Shown piece after piece: positions 22,391 to 34,162 of a stretch of 64,000 bases of DNA; positions within the stretch are counted from its first letter, which is position 1, and every line of letters starts with the position of its first letter. Both the position numbers and the translations under genes were made by a program. Under the pieces are notes generated by a model that was given only the letters and a program-made list of their open reading frames with translations, ran no database searches and had not been told where the DNA came from. The DNA comes from Paramacrobiotus metropolitanus (lineage: Eukaryota; Tardigrada; Eutardigrada; Parachela; Macrobiotidae): NCBI RefSeq assembly GCF_019649055.1, contig NW_026570318.1:186001-250000 (forward strand), in the 5' to 3' direction.

Positions 22391-24090
22391 AATGCTAATT
22401 AAGCATAGCCCACGGCAGACCATCAGTATTATGGACGACAAACAATTTCGGACCGGAAAGGAAACTCTAAGGTTATAATCGCTTGTAAATATTGCGAGAA
22501 TATGTCTGCAGAGAAAAAGGCAGTTGAGCGAAACCGCGTTTTTGTAAGTCTTTCGACTACAGAAGTACAGAGTACAGACTACGGGCATGGTCAAGTATTG
22601 CCCTCATGTAATTACACTGCTACGGGCAAGAGTCACCAAGGTGGTAAACACTAAACTTTGCTCTCATTATAAAAAAAAACCGGCGCCATGTATATGCGCT
22701 CTTTTACATTCACAGGGTAGTTCCACAAACAACTAACCCTTATCTTCTTGTTTTGCTAACTGATTTTTTTGCCCGTTGCATACAGCGGCGAAAACAACCC
22801 GCGTTGTTAGCAACCCATGTGATTCTGATTCTGGCGCTGTTTTTAGATTGTCCAACAATACCGGTGACGCTACATGCATCAAAGATCGAAAGATGCATCG
22901 AAGAGTCAGACATCTTTCTCTGTTGGCTGGTATACGGCCAGTGCAGCGCACCATGGTGCATAAGTTATGATTCATAGAGATAAGAACGGGTATTGTATGT
23001 TAAAAAACGGAGCTGTGCAGCGCGGTATCTTGAATACGGTATAGTTGTTGCGGTATAGTTGTTTTGACCATTCAGAGCGTAGATAAGCTCCGGATCGTGA
23101 TGACACACGTTACCAGTCGTTTCTACTGCGCATAATGCACAAAAAACCTACATAGGCGTTGGAAGATACCCGAATGTCTGAATCTGAGCATTGTCACATT
23201 CATAAAATGCGGCATCTTTTAAATTGGCCAGGAATAATAGGATCAAAGTGACTTGCGACGTAAAAATAAATTCGTATTAGTCTGAATCTGCATTCTCGGT
23301 ATTCGTGTTTTCGATTATGATGCCAATTAGGGTAAGTGGTAAATAGCTTAATTTGTTGTTCTACCTTGTTTTGATATAATTATTATTGACATTTGGCAGA
23401 TTTTTACCTTGAAGCTTTTAATATTTTAAGTCCGAACACACTACAATACTCTGTGTACTTTTACGAGTATTATAACTTTTATTCGCGTTATTAGCAACAA
23501 AATTTTTCATTTTCTATATAAATCGTGAAAAACAAGAAACTGTTCTTTTGTTCATAACAAACTGCCAACGGGTTCTCGGCGTCGGGCATCATTCTACCTT
23601 TACTTGCCATAATTCTGTACCCTCTGTTTCTTCGTTGTTGTGAAAAACCAAACTAGACAAATCAGGTACTTATTGGAATTGCAAAATTATCCTAATTTCC
23701 AAAACTGAAAACTCGTACTGTACGAGTACTGCGTCACGATTCACGACGGTACCAGGTGCTACCGCCACCCGGGCGGCCACTACATTGGCTAGGCGCGGAC
23801 AAGCAGCACAATTTGCAAATTGCAATGGTGCCGACTGCCGACGGGCGACGGCCATTGGCAAAATGCGTTTGAACACGTTTTGAGTCCGCCCACAGAGTCA
23901 CAGACAGATGCGCTCTCCAGAGTCCAGGCCACAGCTGATTGTGAAATTCGCAGTTTTCAGTTTTTCGAATTTCTTACGTGTTCTTCGTTTCTCGTACAGC
24001 TTGTTATGGTTGACAGTTGAACGGTGATTGAAGATTTGAAGTCTGCAAACGAATGCCACAGCAGTGAAAGCACTTAACCCACAGTCTATC
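22391..24090. other. No gene seen
   Basis: AT-rich spacer with short overlapping frames on both strands and no domain or conserved pattern. GC content rises sharply at about 23700 towards the F-box array. Confidence 0.4.
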
Positions 24091-24096
24091 AGCATG

Positions 24097-24773
24097 TGCA
24101 GCATCTACAGCCGTGAGATATCTGCGCGTGGAACGCCGTGGACGTGCGGGGCAGCGACGGCGCTTGGGAGCATGGCCGCGTCATCAACGCCCTGCACAAC
24201 GGCTTGGTCGTCGATTTCGACTGTCCCGGCCGACGCGCCGAGCTGATCGACCCTACGACGTCCGTCGTGCGGCGCAGTCGTCGCCCGCCCGGGCATACCT
24301 CCTCTGGCAGTGCCATTTCGGCGGACTGCCTGAATGAAGCCATCTTCCCCCAGGAGGTGGGGCAGCGGGTGGAGGTGTTGGGGCGGCGGAGCGCCGACCG
24401 CCCCTGGACGTGGCAGCCGGCGACACCGTTCCTTCGCCAGATATACTGGGAGCGCTATGTCTTCGTGGCGATGGATGGTCCCCAGGGAATGCAGCGGCTG
24501 ATGATGCGGACACACCCCGTGCGTTTATTCAGTGCGGAAGCAGCGGCACCCGTGGGTGCTGTCGGGAAGGGGGATTTTGTCACGCGCGCCTGTATCCTCC
24601 CGGCGGACTACTGGGGCCGTGGTCCCGTGAGCGCGACGCTGTGGGATGCCTGGAAGCAGGCCGTGCAGGCGTCCGAGCTGGCTTTCTGGCCGGTCAGCCT
24701 CCTGGGCGACACGCTGGTCTGTCTGCAGGAGCGGCTGGAGGAGCCGCTGCTCGACGAGCATTTGGAGTACTAA
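24097..24773 (+). pseudogene. C-terminal half of an F-box-family gene (array copy 1)
   Basis: Homologous to the second exon of the complete copy (25902-26765). Shared blocks include GRVINAL, LVVDFDCPGR, RSRRPPGHT, TADRPWTW-like SADRPWTW, VGKGDFVTR and VQASELAFWPVSL. It ends LLDEHLEY and stop. Homology starts abruptly near 24097 at SIYSR; four bases fewer than in copy 2 then shift the frame, so the open stretch really begins at the ATG at 24138. The F-box half is absent upstream. It is probably a truncated duplicate; expression from the internal ATG cannot be excluded. Very GC-rich. Confidence 0.7.
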
Positions 24774-25049
24774 GTACCTGGTACATTCATCGTCGATTAT
24801 ATTTTACAATTATTCTTTATTGTGTTTTCCCATTTTTTTATGCAAATTTCTTTACATCCAGTAAAAGGTTCGCTATTTTTAATAATTTTCTCTAATATCG
24901 GTAGTCATTTTCTTTTAACGTTTTATATTTAAGCTTTTTTCTGGTGTAGGTTTTCCTCGAATTTATTTTATAGTTTTGTTGTTTTATTTTATTGCATGAA
25001 TTATTCGTCCAACAGGAAGAATGGCTGACGCAAGCCAAAAGCAGACTCG

Positions 25050-26765
25050 ATGGCGGCATGCGCTGCGGTCGTGGATGACGACAACCACGGAAGTATGCTG
25101 CCCGTTCTCCCGGAGAAAATCCTCCGGGAAGTCCTGGACATGCTGGACAGCGTGCAGCGCGCGAACTGCCGGCGGGTGAGCTCGGTGTGGGACGCCGTCG
25201 TTGGCGTGGAATGGCGGGTCGTCTGGGTGTCCTTCGCCCACCAGCGCCTCGTCGACGCCGTCGGCAACACCACGACACCCGACGAAGCGGAATGGCAGCG
25301 GTCGGCCTACCTCGTGGGCATGTGCTTATGGAAATGCCTGTCCGCGGCCACCCAGACGATCATCATCAGCAACGCCGTGCAGCAGCGGGCGGCGAACAAC
25401 GGCATGGTCGATTGCTTCCATCTGATCGATGCTGTCCGGCAGGAGCAGCCGTTAGACTGGGGTAAGGATGTGACGGTGATTATGCAGCGATTTCACTGGG
25501 ATTTGGAGGGTCTGCTGGACGACGAGGTGCACAGGGCAACGGCGGCGGTGGAGCGGGTGGTCTGGAAGGACGGGACGTTCAGCGGGCCGGTGGAGCACTT
25601 CCGCCGGCAGCCAGTCAAGTGCGGGGTCAGTGTTCGGAGCGAAGAGATGCTGGAGGAGAACGGCGATTCCGTTCCCATCCACTTGGCGCTCAGCGAGGTG
25701 CTGGAGGATTGCCTGGCGGAGCCGGAGGACGATGGGCGGGCGCTGCTGGTGCAGTGGCTGAGGGAGGCGGTCATGCAGCCGCCGGGCTCCCGCGACCGTC
25801 AGCGTATCGACAAGGTCACAGGCAATTTTAATGTTTATTTTTTATTAAATATACAAGGATAAATGTGGAGATGATTTCTTATTACAATTTCTGTTCTGCA
25901 GATTTTGCAGTCCTGCCAGGAGGAAGACCCGCGTGTGCTGGCCGAGTATGGCGTAACGGCGTGGACTGTGGACACCATGCGGGATCGTAAGGCGCGGAGA
26001 TTGACGAAACTGACCTGCTGCGCTCTACAGCGCGAAATGGCGATTCCGCCGGCTGATTGCCCTTCCAGTCCTCCCCAACCTGTCAGCATCTACAACCGTC
26101 CCGACGCCATCTTCACGTGGAACGCCGTGGACGTGCAAGGAAGCGACGGATCTGGCGAGTACGGCCGCGTCATTAACGCCCTGAACGGCGGCTTGGTCGT
26201 CGATTTCGACTGTCCCGGGCGCCGCGCCGAGCTGGTCGACCCTTCGACGTTCCACGTGTGGCGCAGTCGTCGGCCTCCCGGGCACACCTTCTCCGGCAGC
26301 CTGCAGTCGGCCGACGCGTTCGAGGGCGCGGTCTTCCTGCAGAGGTATCCCGAGGAAGTGGAGGTGTTGGCGCGGGAGACTGCCGACCGCCCCTGGACGT
26401 GGCACGCGGCCACGCCCTTGTATCTGCAGATGTTCTGGAAGCGCTACATCTTCCTTGAAATGCAACTGTCGGAAACCGAGGGCGGGGTCAAGGTGAAACG
26501 GCTGCTACGGGCGCATCCCGTGCGGCTACTCGGGCCGGGACTTCCGGAAGCCGCAGAAGTGGTCGGGAAGGGGGATTTTGTCACGCGTTCCCGCGCCCTC
26601 CCTGCGAACTACTGGGGCGGCGGTCCAGTGAGCGCGGCGCTGTGGGAGGCTTGGAAGGAAGCCGTGCAGGCGTCCGAGCTGGCGTTCTGGCCGGTTAGCC
26701 TCGTGGGCGACACGCTGGTCTACCTGCAGGAACTCCTGGAGACGCCGTTACTGGACGGGCACTTG
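25050..26765 (+). CDS. F-box protein with a novel C-terminal domain (complete array copy 2)
   Basis: Exon 1, 25050-25814, and exon 2, 25902-26765, join in phase 0 through an AT-rich 87-bp intron, giving 543 aa before a further donor (CACTTG|GTAAGC). A terminal exon lies downstream; one candidate starts after CTGGTTCAG near 26890. Residues 17-50 are F-box-like (LPEKILREVLDMLDSVQRAN then CRRVSSVWDAVV), which would tie the protein to SCF ubiquitin ligases through Skp1. The middle region (MCLWKCL, VERVVWKDGTFSGPVEHFRR) and the second half (GRVINALNGGLVVDFDCPGR, somewhat like a Tudor/SH3 barrel) are unassigned and could be the substrate-binding part. GC content is far above that of the flanks. The ATG at 25050 is chosen as the first in frame with the F-box. 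Confidence 0.75.
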
Positions 26766-27534
26766 GTAAGCCTTCGCTATTATTTGGCAAATCATATTCA
26801 GCATATTTATCCATTTCCAGTTTTTATTATTCTTGTGTTGGGTATTTTTTAATATTTCATGTAATATATTTTTCATCCCGCTGGTTCAGGTGGTTCTTAA
26901 CTTGTACAGGTTTTTTTCTTTTACTATTATTTACCAGAATTATGTTTTAGTTATTTTCTGTGATGATTTTATTTAATTATTTCCCATTTATTGCTTATTA
27001 CAGTATACTACTCGTAGTATTATTACAGTTTATTGCGGTATTATTATTGCTTATTACAGTAAGTAAGCGTTTAGTTGCAGTATTGGTTTCTCTGTATGTT
27101 TTTGTTTTGAAGGTTTCCGCTTTAGTGGTTTGTTGTGGTTATTAATCAAAACCCCAAGAGAACTTATCTTTTTTTTGTTAATTTCGTTATTTTTTATATG
27201 CGTATTCCTTTTACATTTACCTTACGTTTTGTAATTTTGTTGTATTTTTGTTTTATGATTAATTGTAAATGTTTCTGTATTTCGATAATACATTATTATC
27301 TTATTACGTACTTTATTATATGGTACTCTTGCATTAAGGTTTGTAATGAGCTGGGAAACTGTTATTATAATCATATGAATCAATCAGAAAAAGGATAAGG
27401 TTCCACCATTACGGAAGCAGTAAAACTTAGCGGTATCCGAATTTGAAGGAGCTGGCTATTGTGGTTGGCTGTCAGCCTGTTATTAACTGATGACCATAAT
27501 ACCTATATTGGAATAAATCAGTATCCGTCCGCAG
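26766..27534. other. AT-rich spacer; may hold the last exon of copy 2
   Basis: Strongly AT-rich with repeated TTGCTTATTACAGT-like stretches (27000-27065). A short acceptor-led frame near 26890 could end the preceding gene. No other gene. Confidence 0.35.
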
Positions 27535-29565
27535 GAAGAGCTGTTGGTGCAGGCCACAAAGAAGCTGCAGCCGCCGCCGCCGACGCTGCCCGCGGTCATG
27601 GAGACGGCCAGTGAGGAAACCCGGATGTCGGTCCTCCCGGTGGAAGTCCTCCGGGATGTCCTGGACATGCTGGACACGGTGCAGCGCGTCAAATGTCGCC
27701 GGGTGTGGGCGTTGTGGGACGCCGTCGTCGGGACGGAATGGCGGGTGATCTGGGTGTCGTTCGCGCATCAACGCCTCGTCGACGCCGCCGGGAAGGCCAC
27801 CACGGCCGAGGAAGCCGCGTGGCAGCGGTCGGCCTACCTCGTGGGGATGTGTCTGTGGAAGTGCCTGACCGAGGACACCGAGACCATCATCGTCACCAAC
27901 GCCGTGCAGCAGCGCCATAACACCGGTCTGGAGGACTGCTTCAGTTTGGTCAGCAATCTCCTGCACGATCTACAGGTGTGACGGAGAGATCAATACGATA
28001 GGGTCGAGTAATGATGACCGCAATAACCTGTCTAGCTATGCCTACCCTAGGTCGCGAAGCGAGAAACTGCATACCCGACGATAATTTAATTCTGAATTTC
28101 GAAGACTGCCAGAGTCAGAATGAGACAGCTTATGACCACAGATAATGCAACTAGCGGATTTACAGATATGTACTTGCTGTAGGTAGAAGGACTGGGAACC
28201 GGCTGTGCAACGGTCGACTACGTCATCACTGTCGCATACAGAATGCACTGTGCTATTGCTTACCATAGGTCCACAGATTTTCTTGTCCCTTTTAAAAAAT
28301 GTTCTCAGTTCCTTTCTCCTCTAAAGCCTTCTGGTATTTTAACAGATCATACTGAATTTAGAAACCCGAACACGAAGGGTTAGAAATAGAAAAGAAATAT
28401 GCTAAGAAAACTGACAGAAACCGCGAAAAACGCGCATCTGTCACCATGGCAGCCGCCCTCCCGTGTATGCGAGAGTGATGACGTCAAACGGTAGGTTACC
28501 AGTCCTTCTCACACTATAGTAAGTACTTGGCACTGTATAATCACTATAATGTATATAGCCATAATATAGGCCCGAAGCGCATGCAGCCATGCACCATCCG
28601 GTAATTCAAAACACAGGCCCATATAACAGAGACGGTTCTTAGAGAATAAAATGAATGTAAGTACAAGTACAATGTAGGACGAAATGGTCGCATAACCCCA
28701 GACCCAGCATTCTGTACGAATGCGGCGCAGTGACTTGTACGAACTGGATATTATTTTTAAATCTAGTCGTACAGTGCACTGCACTGCATGCGTACTGAAT
28801 GTGGATATGTTGGGTATGCGTCTATGCGACCATTTCGTCCTACATTTTAAAGCCGTAATAAAATTAAAAACGCACTAGACTGCTGTCGTACTTGTATAAT
28901 AATAATTGCTATACTAATAATTATTATTATCACGTCAGGTGGACGACGATCCGGATCCGACCATGATTATCCACAACTTCCACTGGGAGTTGTACGACGT
29001 CATGATGGAGGATGTGCACGGGGCGGCGGCGGCACTGGAGCACTTCCACGGGGACATGGACGACGTCCTGGACGAGGATCAGCTGCATGCTGCCGCGGCG
29101 GCGGTGGAGCGCGTGGTGTGGGTGGACGGGACGTTCGGCGGACCGGTGGAGCACTTCCGCCGGGAACCGGTCCGGTACGCGGTCAGTTATCGGTGCGCGG
29201 AGGCGGTGGATGTGTACGGGAGTGGCGAACCCGACTACTGGCACTTGCACCTGAGGGCGGTGCTGGAGACCGACCTGCCGTCGGCGGAGACACCGGACGG
29301 GGAGCGGATGCTGGCCGACTGGCTGTCGCAGGCCGCCGCTTCCCCGGATTGTCGGCGGGTGGATAGGATTGTGCGGCTGTGCCAGGAGGAGGATCCCCGG
29401 GTGCTGGTCCAGTACGGCAACGTGCCCTGGCAGGTGGAGGACGTGCAGGGGACGGCTGGAGTGCGCAAGCTGACACGGTTGGCCCGCTGCGCTCTGCAGC
29501 GCGAGATGACGGCCACACCGCCCAGGCATGCCGCTCAAGCTCCGCTTCCGGCCAGCCCCACTTAG
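27535..29565 (+). CDS. F-box protein, array copy 3, lacking the C-terminal domain
   Basis: Exon 27535-27975 carries the F-box (LPVEVLRDVLDMLDTVQRVK then CRRVWALWDAVV) and MCLWKCL. Donor CAG|GTGTGA leads across a 963-bp intron to exon 28939-29565 (behind ACGTCAG), which continues with IIHNFHWELYDVM, VERVVWVDGTFGGPVEHFRR and CQEEDPRVL. In copy 2 this is one exon, so copy 3 has gained an intron, or copy 2 lost it. The frame closes at ASPT just where copy 2 passes into its second domain, and homology to copy 2 ends there. The first exon starts at a splice acceptor shared with copy 2 (CAG|GAAGA), so a 5' exon is probably missing from this call. Confidence 0.65.
28671..28846. repeat. 24-bp perfect inverted repeat inside the intron of F-box copy 3
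   Basis: AATGTAGGACGAAATGGTCG plus CATA at 28671-28694 is exactly reverse-complemented at 28823-28846, 128 bp apart. It is probably a small non-autonomous DNA element (176 bp). No clear target duplication was found. Confidence 0.75.
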
Positions 29566-30146
29566 GACCTACACAGCTCCCGATTCGCCGGAAATCCATT
29601 CGAGTCCTCATTGTTCGTCCTGGCCGTTGGTCGATGCAGTCCCACCGCGGCGTCCATTTCTGCATCTTGTTCAAGAACAATTCTACTTTGGTTTGTGTCT
29701 AACCGTTAACAGGTCTCGGCGTTGGATAGTCACACGCTGATGTTGTTGGACGATCATTTCGTTTATTTCATAATTACTCACGTACAGGGCAATTATGAAA
29801 TAAAGGGCCAATGCACAATATGAAAAAGGGCAATACAGCGGCGGCTCGTATTCTGTTGTTATTTCTGAACTCTGCATTTCCGATATAAATAATGTGTGTT
29901 GTGATTACGAAACTACAGCTGTGTGGAGAAATCCGTTAATGAAAAGTTTGTTGTTATTTTTGCTGTGCAAAGGCATTGCCCAGCTGAGGGCCAGACAGCC
30001 ATCTGCAGCAGCTGTTCCCGCGGCACCAACTCCGGCTTGCGCTTCCACATGCCGCACAGCAGCCGCGACACCGCCTCCACCACCTCCCGAACAAGCCATC
30101 TTCTTTACTGCATAATTCAAAAACCATCACATTTTATGTGCCAGGA
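29566..30146. other. Spacer with a GC-rich open patch
   Basis: 29939-30115 could encode a 58-residue peptide with a hydrophobic start (MKSLLLFLLCKGIAQ) on the plus strand. The minus strand over the same patch is also open (LVREVVEAVSRLLCGMWKRK, PELVPREQLLQM) and looks more protein-like. Base composition resembles the F-box array, so this may be a fragment of it. Neither is certain. Confidence 0.35.
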
Positions 30147-30612
30147 CTACTTACACTTGTCCAGAAAATTTGCCGTGGACAAACAAACTGAAATAAACAG
30201 GGAAAATGCAGAGATATCGCTGTAGACAATGCGTGGATCCATCCTGCTCGCGAACATTTGCAGGAGCGGTAGCATTTCGCTATCGGTACAATCGCGCCCC
30301 TTAATGCCCGGCGCCAGACCGATGCTGTCCATCGCACCGAAATTGCCAGCCAGCGGAAATTTTGCGAGTAGAATCATTTCGCCATAGGTGGAATTAAACT
30401 TCTCCCCATTGAAGATTCGGCTGCCGGTTAGTACGGTTCGCGAGCCATTGTGCCGGCTGCCCGTTTTCAGCACCAAATGACCGGCTTCCAAGCGGATATT
30501 ATCGCCGTCGAAATGTTCATCCAAAGACGCAACATCGTGCTGCTTGAACCACTTCGATTCATTGGGCGGTACATCACTAGAATCGTCGCTAAAGACTTTC
30601 GCCATTTTACCT
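30147..30612 (-). pseudogene. GH16-RTK family, isolated first exon (ectodomain) of module 1 minus gene
   Basis: Aligns with exon 1 of the gene at 41233-46295: NESKWFKQHDV, IRLEAGHLVLKTGSR, LTGSRIFN and YGEMILLAKFP against NESKWYIQKDF, VRLEDGHLVLGTGSR, MTGSRIFT and YGEVFVRARFP. These are the GH16/laminarinase-like strands. The exon ends at a perfect donor (CAAGT|GTAAGT). The signal peptide seen in the paralogue is gone. No second ectodomain exon lies downstream; the transmembrane and kinase exons of the same subfamily reappear only at 1-1202, about 29 kb away on the same strand. It faces the plus-strand gene at 31234, as in module 2. Confidence 0.8.
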
Positions 30613-31130
30613 TCGCCATAGTCCACAGTCCAAACTGATTAAGATGGAGGAGAACAGATAGCAGCTAAAACAACAAAGCTAAAGAATTTTTGGGTTAAAA
30701 TTATGGGGAAGAATTAAAACAGTTAGTATCTGCTCCTTGCGATTGTCAACTTAGAATAAAGCACATGTGGAATCTGTAGTAACAATAATAATAAAAATAA
30801 TTACTGATAATTACGTATCTGTTTCAAGTCATACAGATACCGTTCAACCGGGAACGCTTGTCGCTTTTATGGCAACTGAATAATATACTCAAAATGGCTG
30901 AAGAGTAATAATCATTAAAAATTTATGACCAGTATAATGTGCGCCAGGTGTCTAACCTATCATCACCATTAAGGATTTTTTCACGCCGCAGGACATCCGC
31001 AAAACATCATATCGTAAACATCACTTTTCAGAGCAGACACTTTACAGTTGTTCGCGATAAGTATTTCATACAACTGAAGCAGGCTCTTTGAGTTGTAAGA
31101 ACTAAGAAGTAGAAATACGAAGTTAATTGC

Positions 31131-31141
31131 ACGCTATAAAA
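31131..31141 (+). promoter_or_regulatory. TATA box of GH16-RTK gene at 31234
   Basis: GCACGCTATAAAACTT, about 95 bp upstream of the ATG. The same context (ACACGCTATAAAAACTT) is at 46808-46822 before the paralogue, so the element is conserved between the two modules. Confidence 0.65.
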
Positions 31142-31233
31142 CTTCCAGGTCGCGCAAACACCGGCATTCGATTCCAGTTTCTGTTGAGCAGACTCTTGAA
31201 TTTATTTTCTGCATTTTTTATGCTAACACAAAA

Positions 31234-34162
31234 ATGGCTTGTTGTACCTCAATAATTATTTTCCTGACTGCACTGTGGAGATTAGGCTCCTTTGCTACTG
31301 CTGCGCTCGACGCCGACAGCGCGCACTTCGAAGTCTTCAGGGACGATTTCGACCAAGATCAATTGAGCCTGAACTGGACGGTCATGGATGATGTACTGTC
31401 GCCATTGTTAACCCCTCCGGCTGATCGTCAGAATTTTCATTTGAGGGACGGAATGCTTCGGCTGGAGCGAGGACTCAAGTGGAACGGTTCCCACATTGTA
31501 TACGCTTCACGCAACCTGAAAACACAGTTTGCGTTCCATTTCAAATACGGGGAAATGACCATACGGGCCAAAGTCCCAGCGATACCTGATGCTGTTGCCA
31601 TCGTGGCGCTGATGTCCTGCACAATCTCCGAAAGCTTCACGTGCCGGGTGCCAACGTTACCGAGCGTAATAGCCGATTTATCGGGTGGACCTGGGAACCT
31701 AATGCAGGGTATGGTGGATTACGCCGACAGCGACGGATTGGCCATGCGACACTTTAGTCATTTCAATAGGTAAACAATTTCCTTAACAGATCATTTTTTT
31801 AACACTTCAGACTGTATGCTTTGCAGTGATAAGGCTTTTTCCCGTGATTATCACGTGCACAAGCTGGTGTGGACCCCCGAGAGCCTGGTTTGGTACATGG
31901 ACGGACAGTGGGCGCTGAATTTGACGGTCCCTGGTTTGGAGCAGTGGCCGAAGATGTATATTGGACTGGGCATAATGCCGGGGTTCGAAGAAATGGCCAG
32001 TCAGAACAACGCAACAAACAAATCGTTATCTGAAGTATTTCTCGTCGACTATGTCTATGTAAGGCAGTCCAGAGGAGGCCAAGGATTATCAGCTGGTAGG
32101 TCGACTAGGCTTAGGTTCAAATTAAAGCATCTTTCGGCCGTGTTTGAGCAGAGCTCAAGAGTGAAAACTGAATTTGATGGAATTTCAATCAAAGCAAATG
32201 AACAGTTTAGAGTTTTTCCTCTAAAATGTTCTAGTTTTAGGTGCTAAAATTATTGGAAAATATGATTAGTCATCCAGTTGACATTTGCAATCTTGGAGGT
32301 TTTTTCAATCATATTCTTACGCAGAGTATGGCGGTTTAAAATATCCTGCTCAAGTGCAGTTAATTCTATTCGTACACGTGTGTTCGAAAGGTGATCACAG
32401 CAGAAAGTGTAGGATGCGTAACATGCACATTCGTTGCAGCCGCGAAACGTGCCGTTCGATTGCCAGTCGTCTTTGGAACGGTTATTCCGACTATTATCAT
32501 ATTAGCTGCATTGGCTGTCGGATGCTGGATGCATCGTCGCAGCCGGCATAGCCTCCAGCACGGTAATATGCTACATTATGGGCGGCGGCTGCGCTTCCAG
32601 CGGAGGACCTCCAGCCTTTGCGACATATCCGGATTCGATGCCGATATCGTCATCAGAGATCTGGTGGCCAATCCCTGTGTCCGTCTGTTGGAAGTGCCGT
32701 TAGCAAGTTTGCAAATCGGTGCGTATTGCGTAGCAGAGGTTACGTTTTTGTTACGATAAATTGATACGCCCAAAAGGTTACGCTGCTTTATCCTGCTTTG
32801 GTTAAGCAGTAGTTTTGGTTGTAGCGGATAATGTTTTGGGCGGAAGTGCCCGCCATCTTTTCCGGAAAGGCTGCGCCTTTGGTTTATACATGCAGACCCA
32901 TTGTGACGCGGCAACAGCGATTGCAATTAAAACTGGAAGGTCACGAAATAACCCGTCAGTTATCCGTCGATTGCTCCACGAGATAGAAACGCGAGCCAAA
33001 GCCGGTCGCCATCTGAATATCGTCAACCTGTTGGGAGTAGTCATTAACGGTGACGTTATGTTGCTGCTGGAGTACTGCGAATTTGGATCATTGACGACTT
33101 TTTTGCGAGGACGCGCCCGCCTGGCCTTCTATGAAAAAAACAGATCGGACGAGGAAACACGGAAAATCGCGATGAGCGAAAACGGGAACCCATCAGAAAC
33201 ACCAACATCGCCAACACTTGCCGAGCCAAAGCTTAGCGGCCTGGATCCGACTGCATTAATTGCGACGCTGATTCGGTTTGCTTATCAAACCAGCCGTGGA
33301 ATGGAGTTTCTCCATAGCCGAGACATTCTCCACCGCGATCTGGCGGCGCGCAATATACTGTTGTTCGACACGAACGTGGTAAAAATATCACATTTCGGAA
33401 TGGCCCAGCGGGGACCGCAGTACACTTTAAGCGATCTGCAGGTAAACTGGCTTTTGGTATCCTAGCATGCCAGTTGGAACACTTTGTGTTGGTAGTTTGA
33501 ATTGCAAAAATTATTAACCGCTCTTTTCTTCACTGACAGGAGCCGCTACCGGTACGATGGATGCCTCCCGAAGCTATCGAGAAAAGGCTGTTCTCGCAAC
33601 AGTCAGATGTGTGGTCTTTCAGTATTGTATTGTGGGAAATGTTTAGCTTGGGCGCCATGCCGTATGCCGACGCTCACTGCATTCTGAAGCAAACGGTTGG
33701 CGACTTTCTAACGGGGCTAAAGAGCGGCTGGAGACTAGAGAAACCAGCCATATGTCCAGATTTTGTGTAAGTGATGTTTGCCTTTGGAGTGGCTCTGGAG
33801 CTATTCGCTGTATTTCGCTGAATTATTTATAATTTCCTTCAAAACACCAGATTATGCAACACTGATTTATTGCCGCCTACATAAAATACAAAACTTACAG
33901 TTTCCAGCAGTTTAATTGTTTACGCCAGCTGCAAAATCATGTTCTGATCGGTAGATTCCAACTGATGGAGCAGTGTTGGCGGCTGTCACCAGCAGAACGT
34001 TCAAATTTCGCTGAACTCGCGGGACAATTGAGAAGCATTCTCGAAGCCGAATCTGAGGAATCCTATTTGCGTTTAAACTATAACTACGCCCAGTTCAATG
34101 AAATTCACCGTGATATTTTGAAAAATACTCAATGTGAACTGGAAAGCATGAATGGCGGGTAA
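31234..34162 (+). CDS. GH16-lectin receptor tyrosine kinase, HFG subtype
   Basis: Exons 31234-31769, 31827-32095, 32440-32718, 32825-33441, 33540-33766 and 33955-34162 close as 711 aa. A signal peptide (residues 1-23) precedes a GH16-like domain: [50 protein letters not shown] and [11 protein letters not shown]. The helix [20 protein letters not shown] spans the membrane. The kinase has AIAIK (beta3 Lys), HEIE (alphaC Glu), HRDLAARN and PVRWMPPEA, but ISHFG where DFG is expected, so the magnesium-binding Asp is His. The glycine loop is loose (GGSARH). Activity is probably weak or absent, pointing to a partner-dependent receptor. It shares a 620-bp divergent upstream region with the minus-strand exon at 30147 and is followed by the DFG gene at 35331. 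Confidence 0.9.

Noticed and set aside
24253-24515. Minus-strand frames of 84-136 codons over the F-box array
   Set aside because: GC-rich sequence leaves all frames open; only the plus frame is conserved between the copies.
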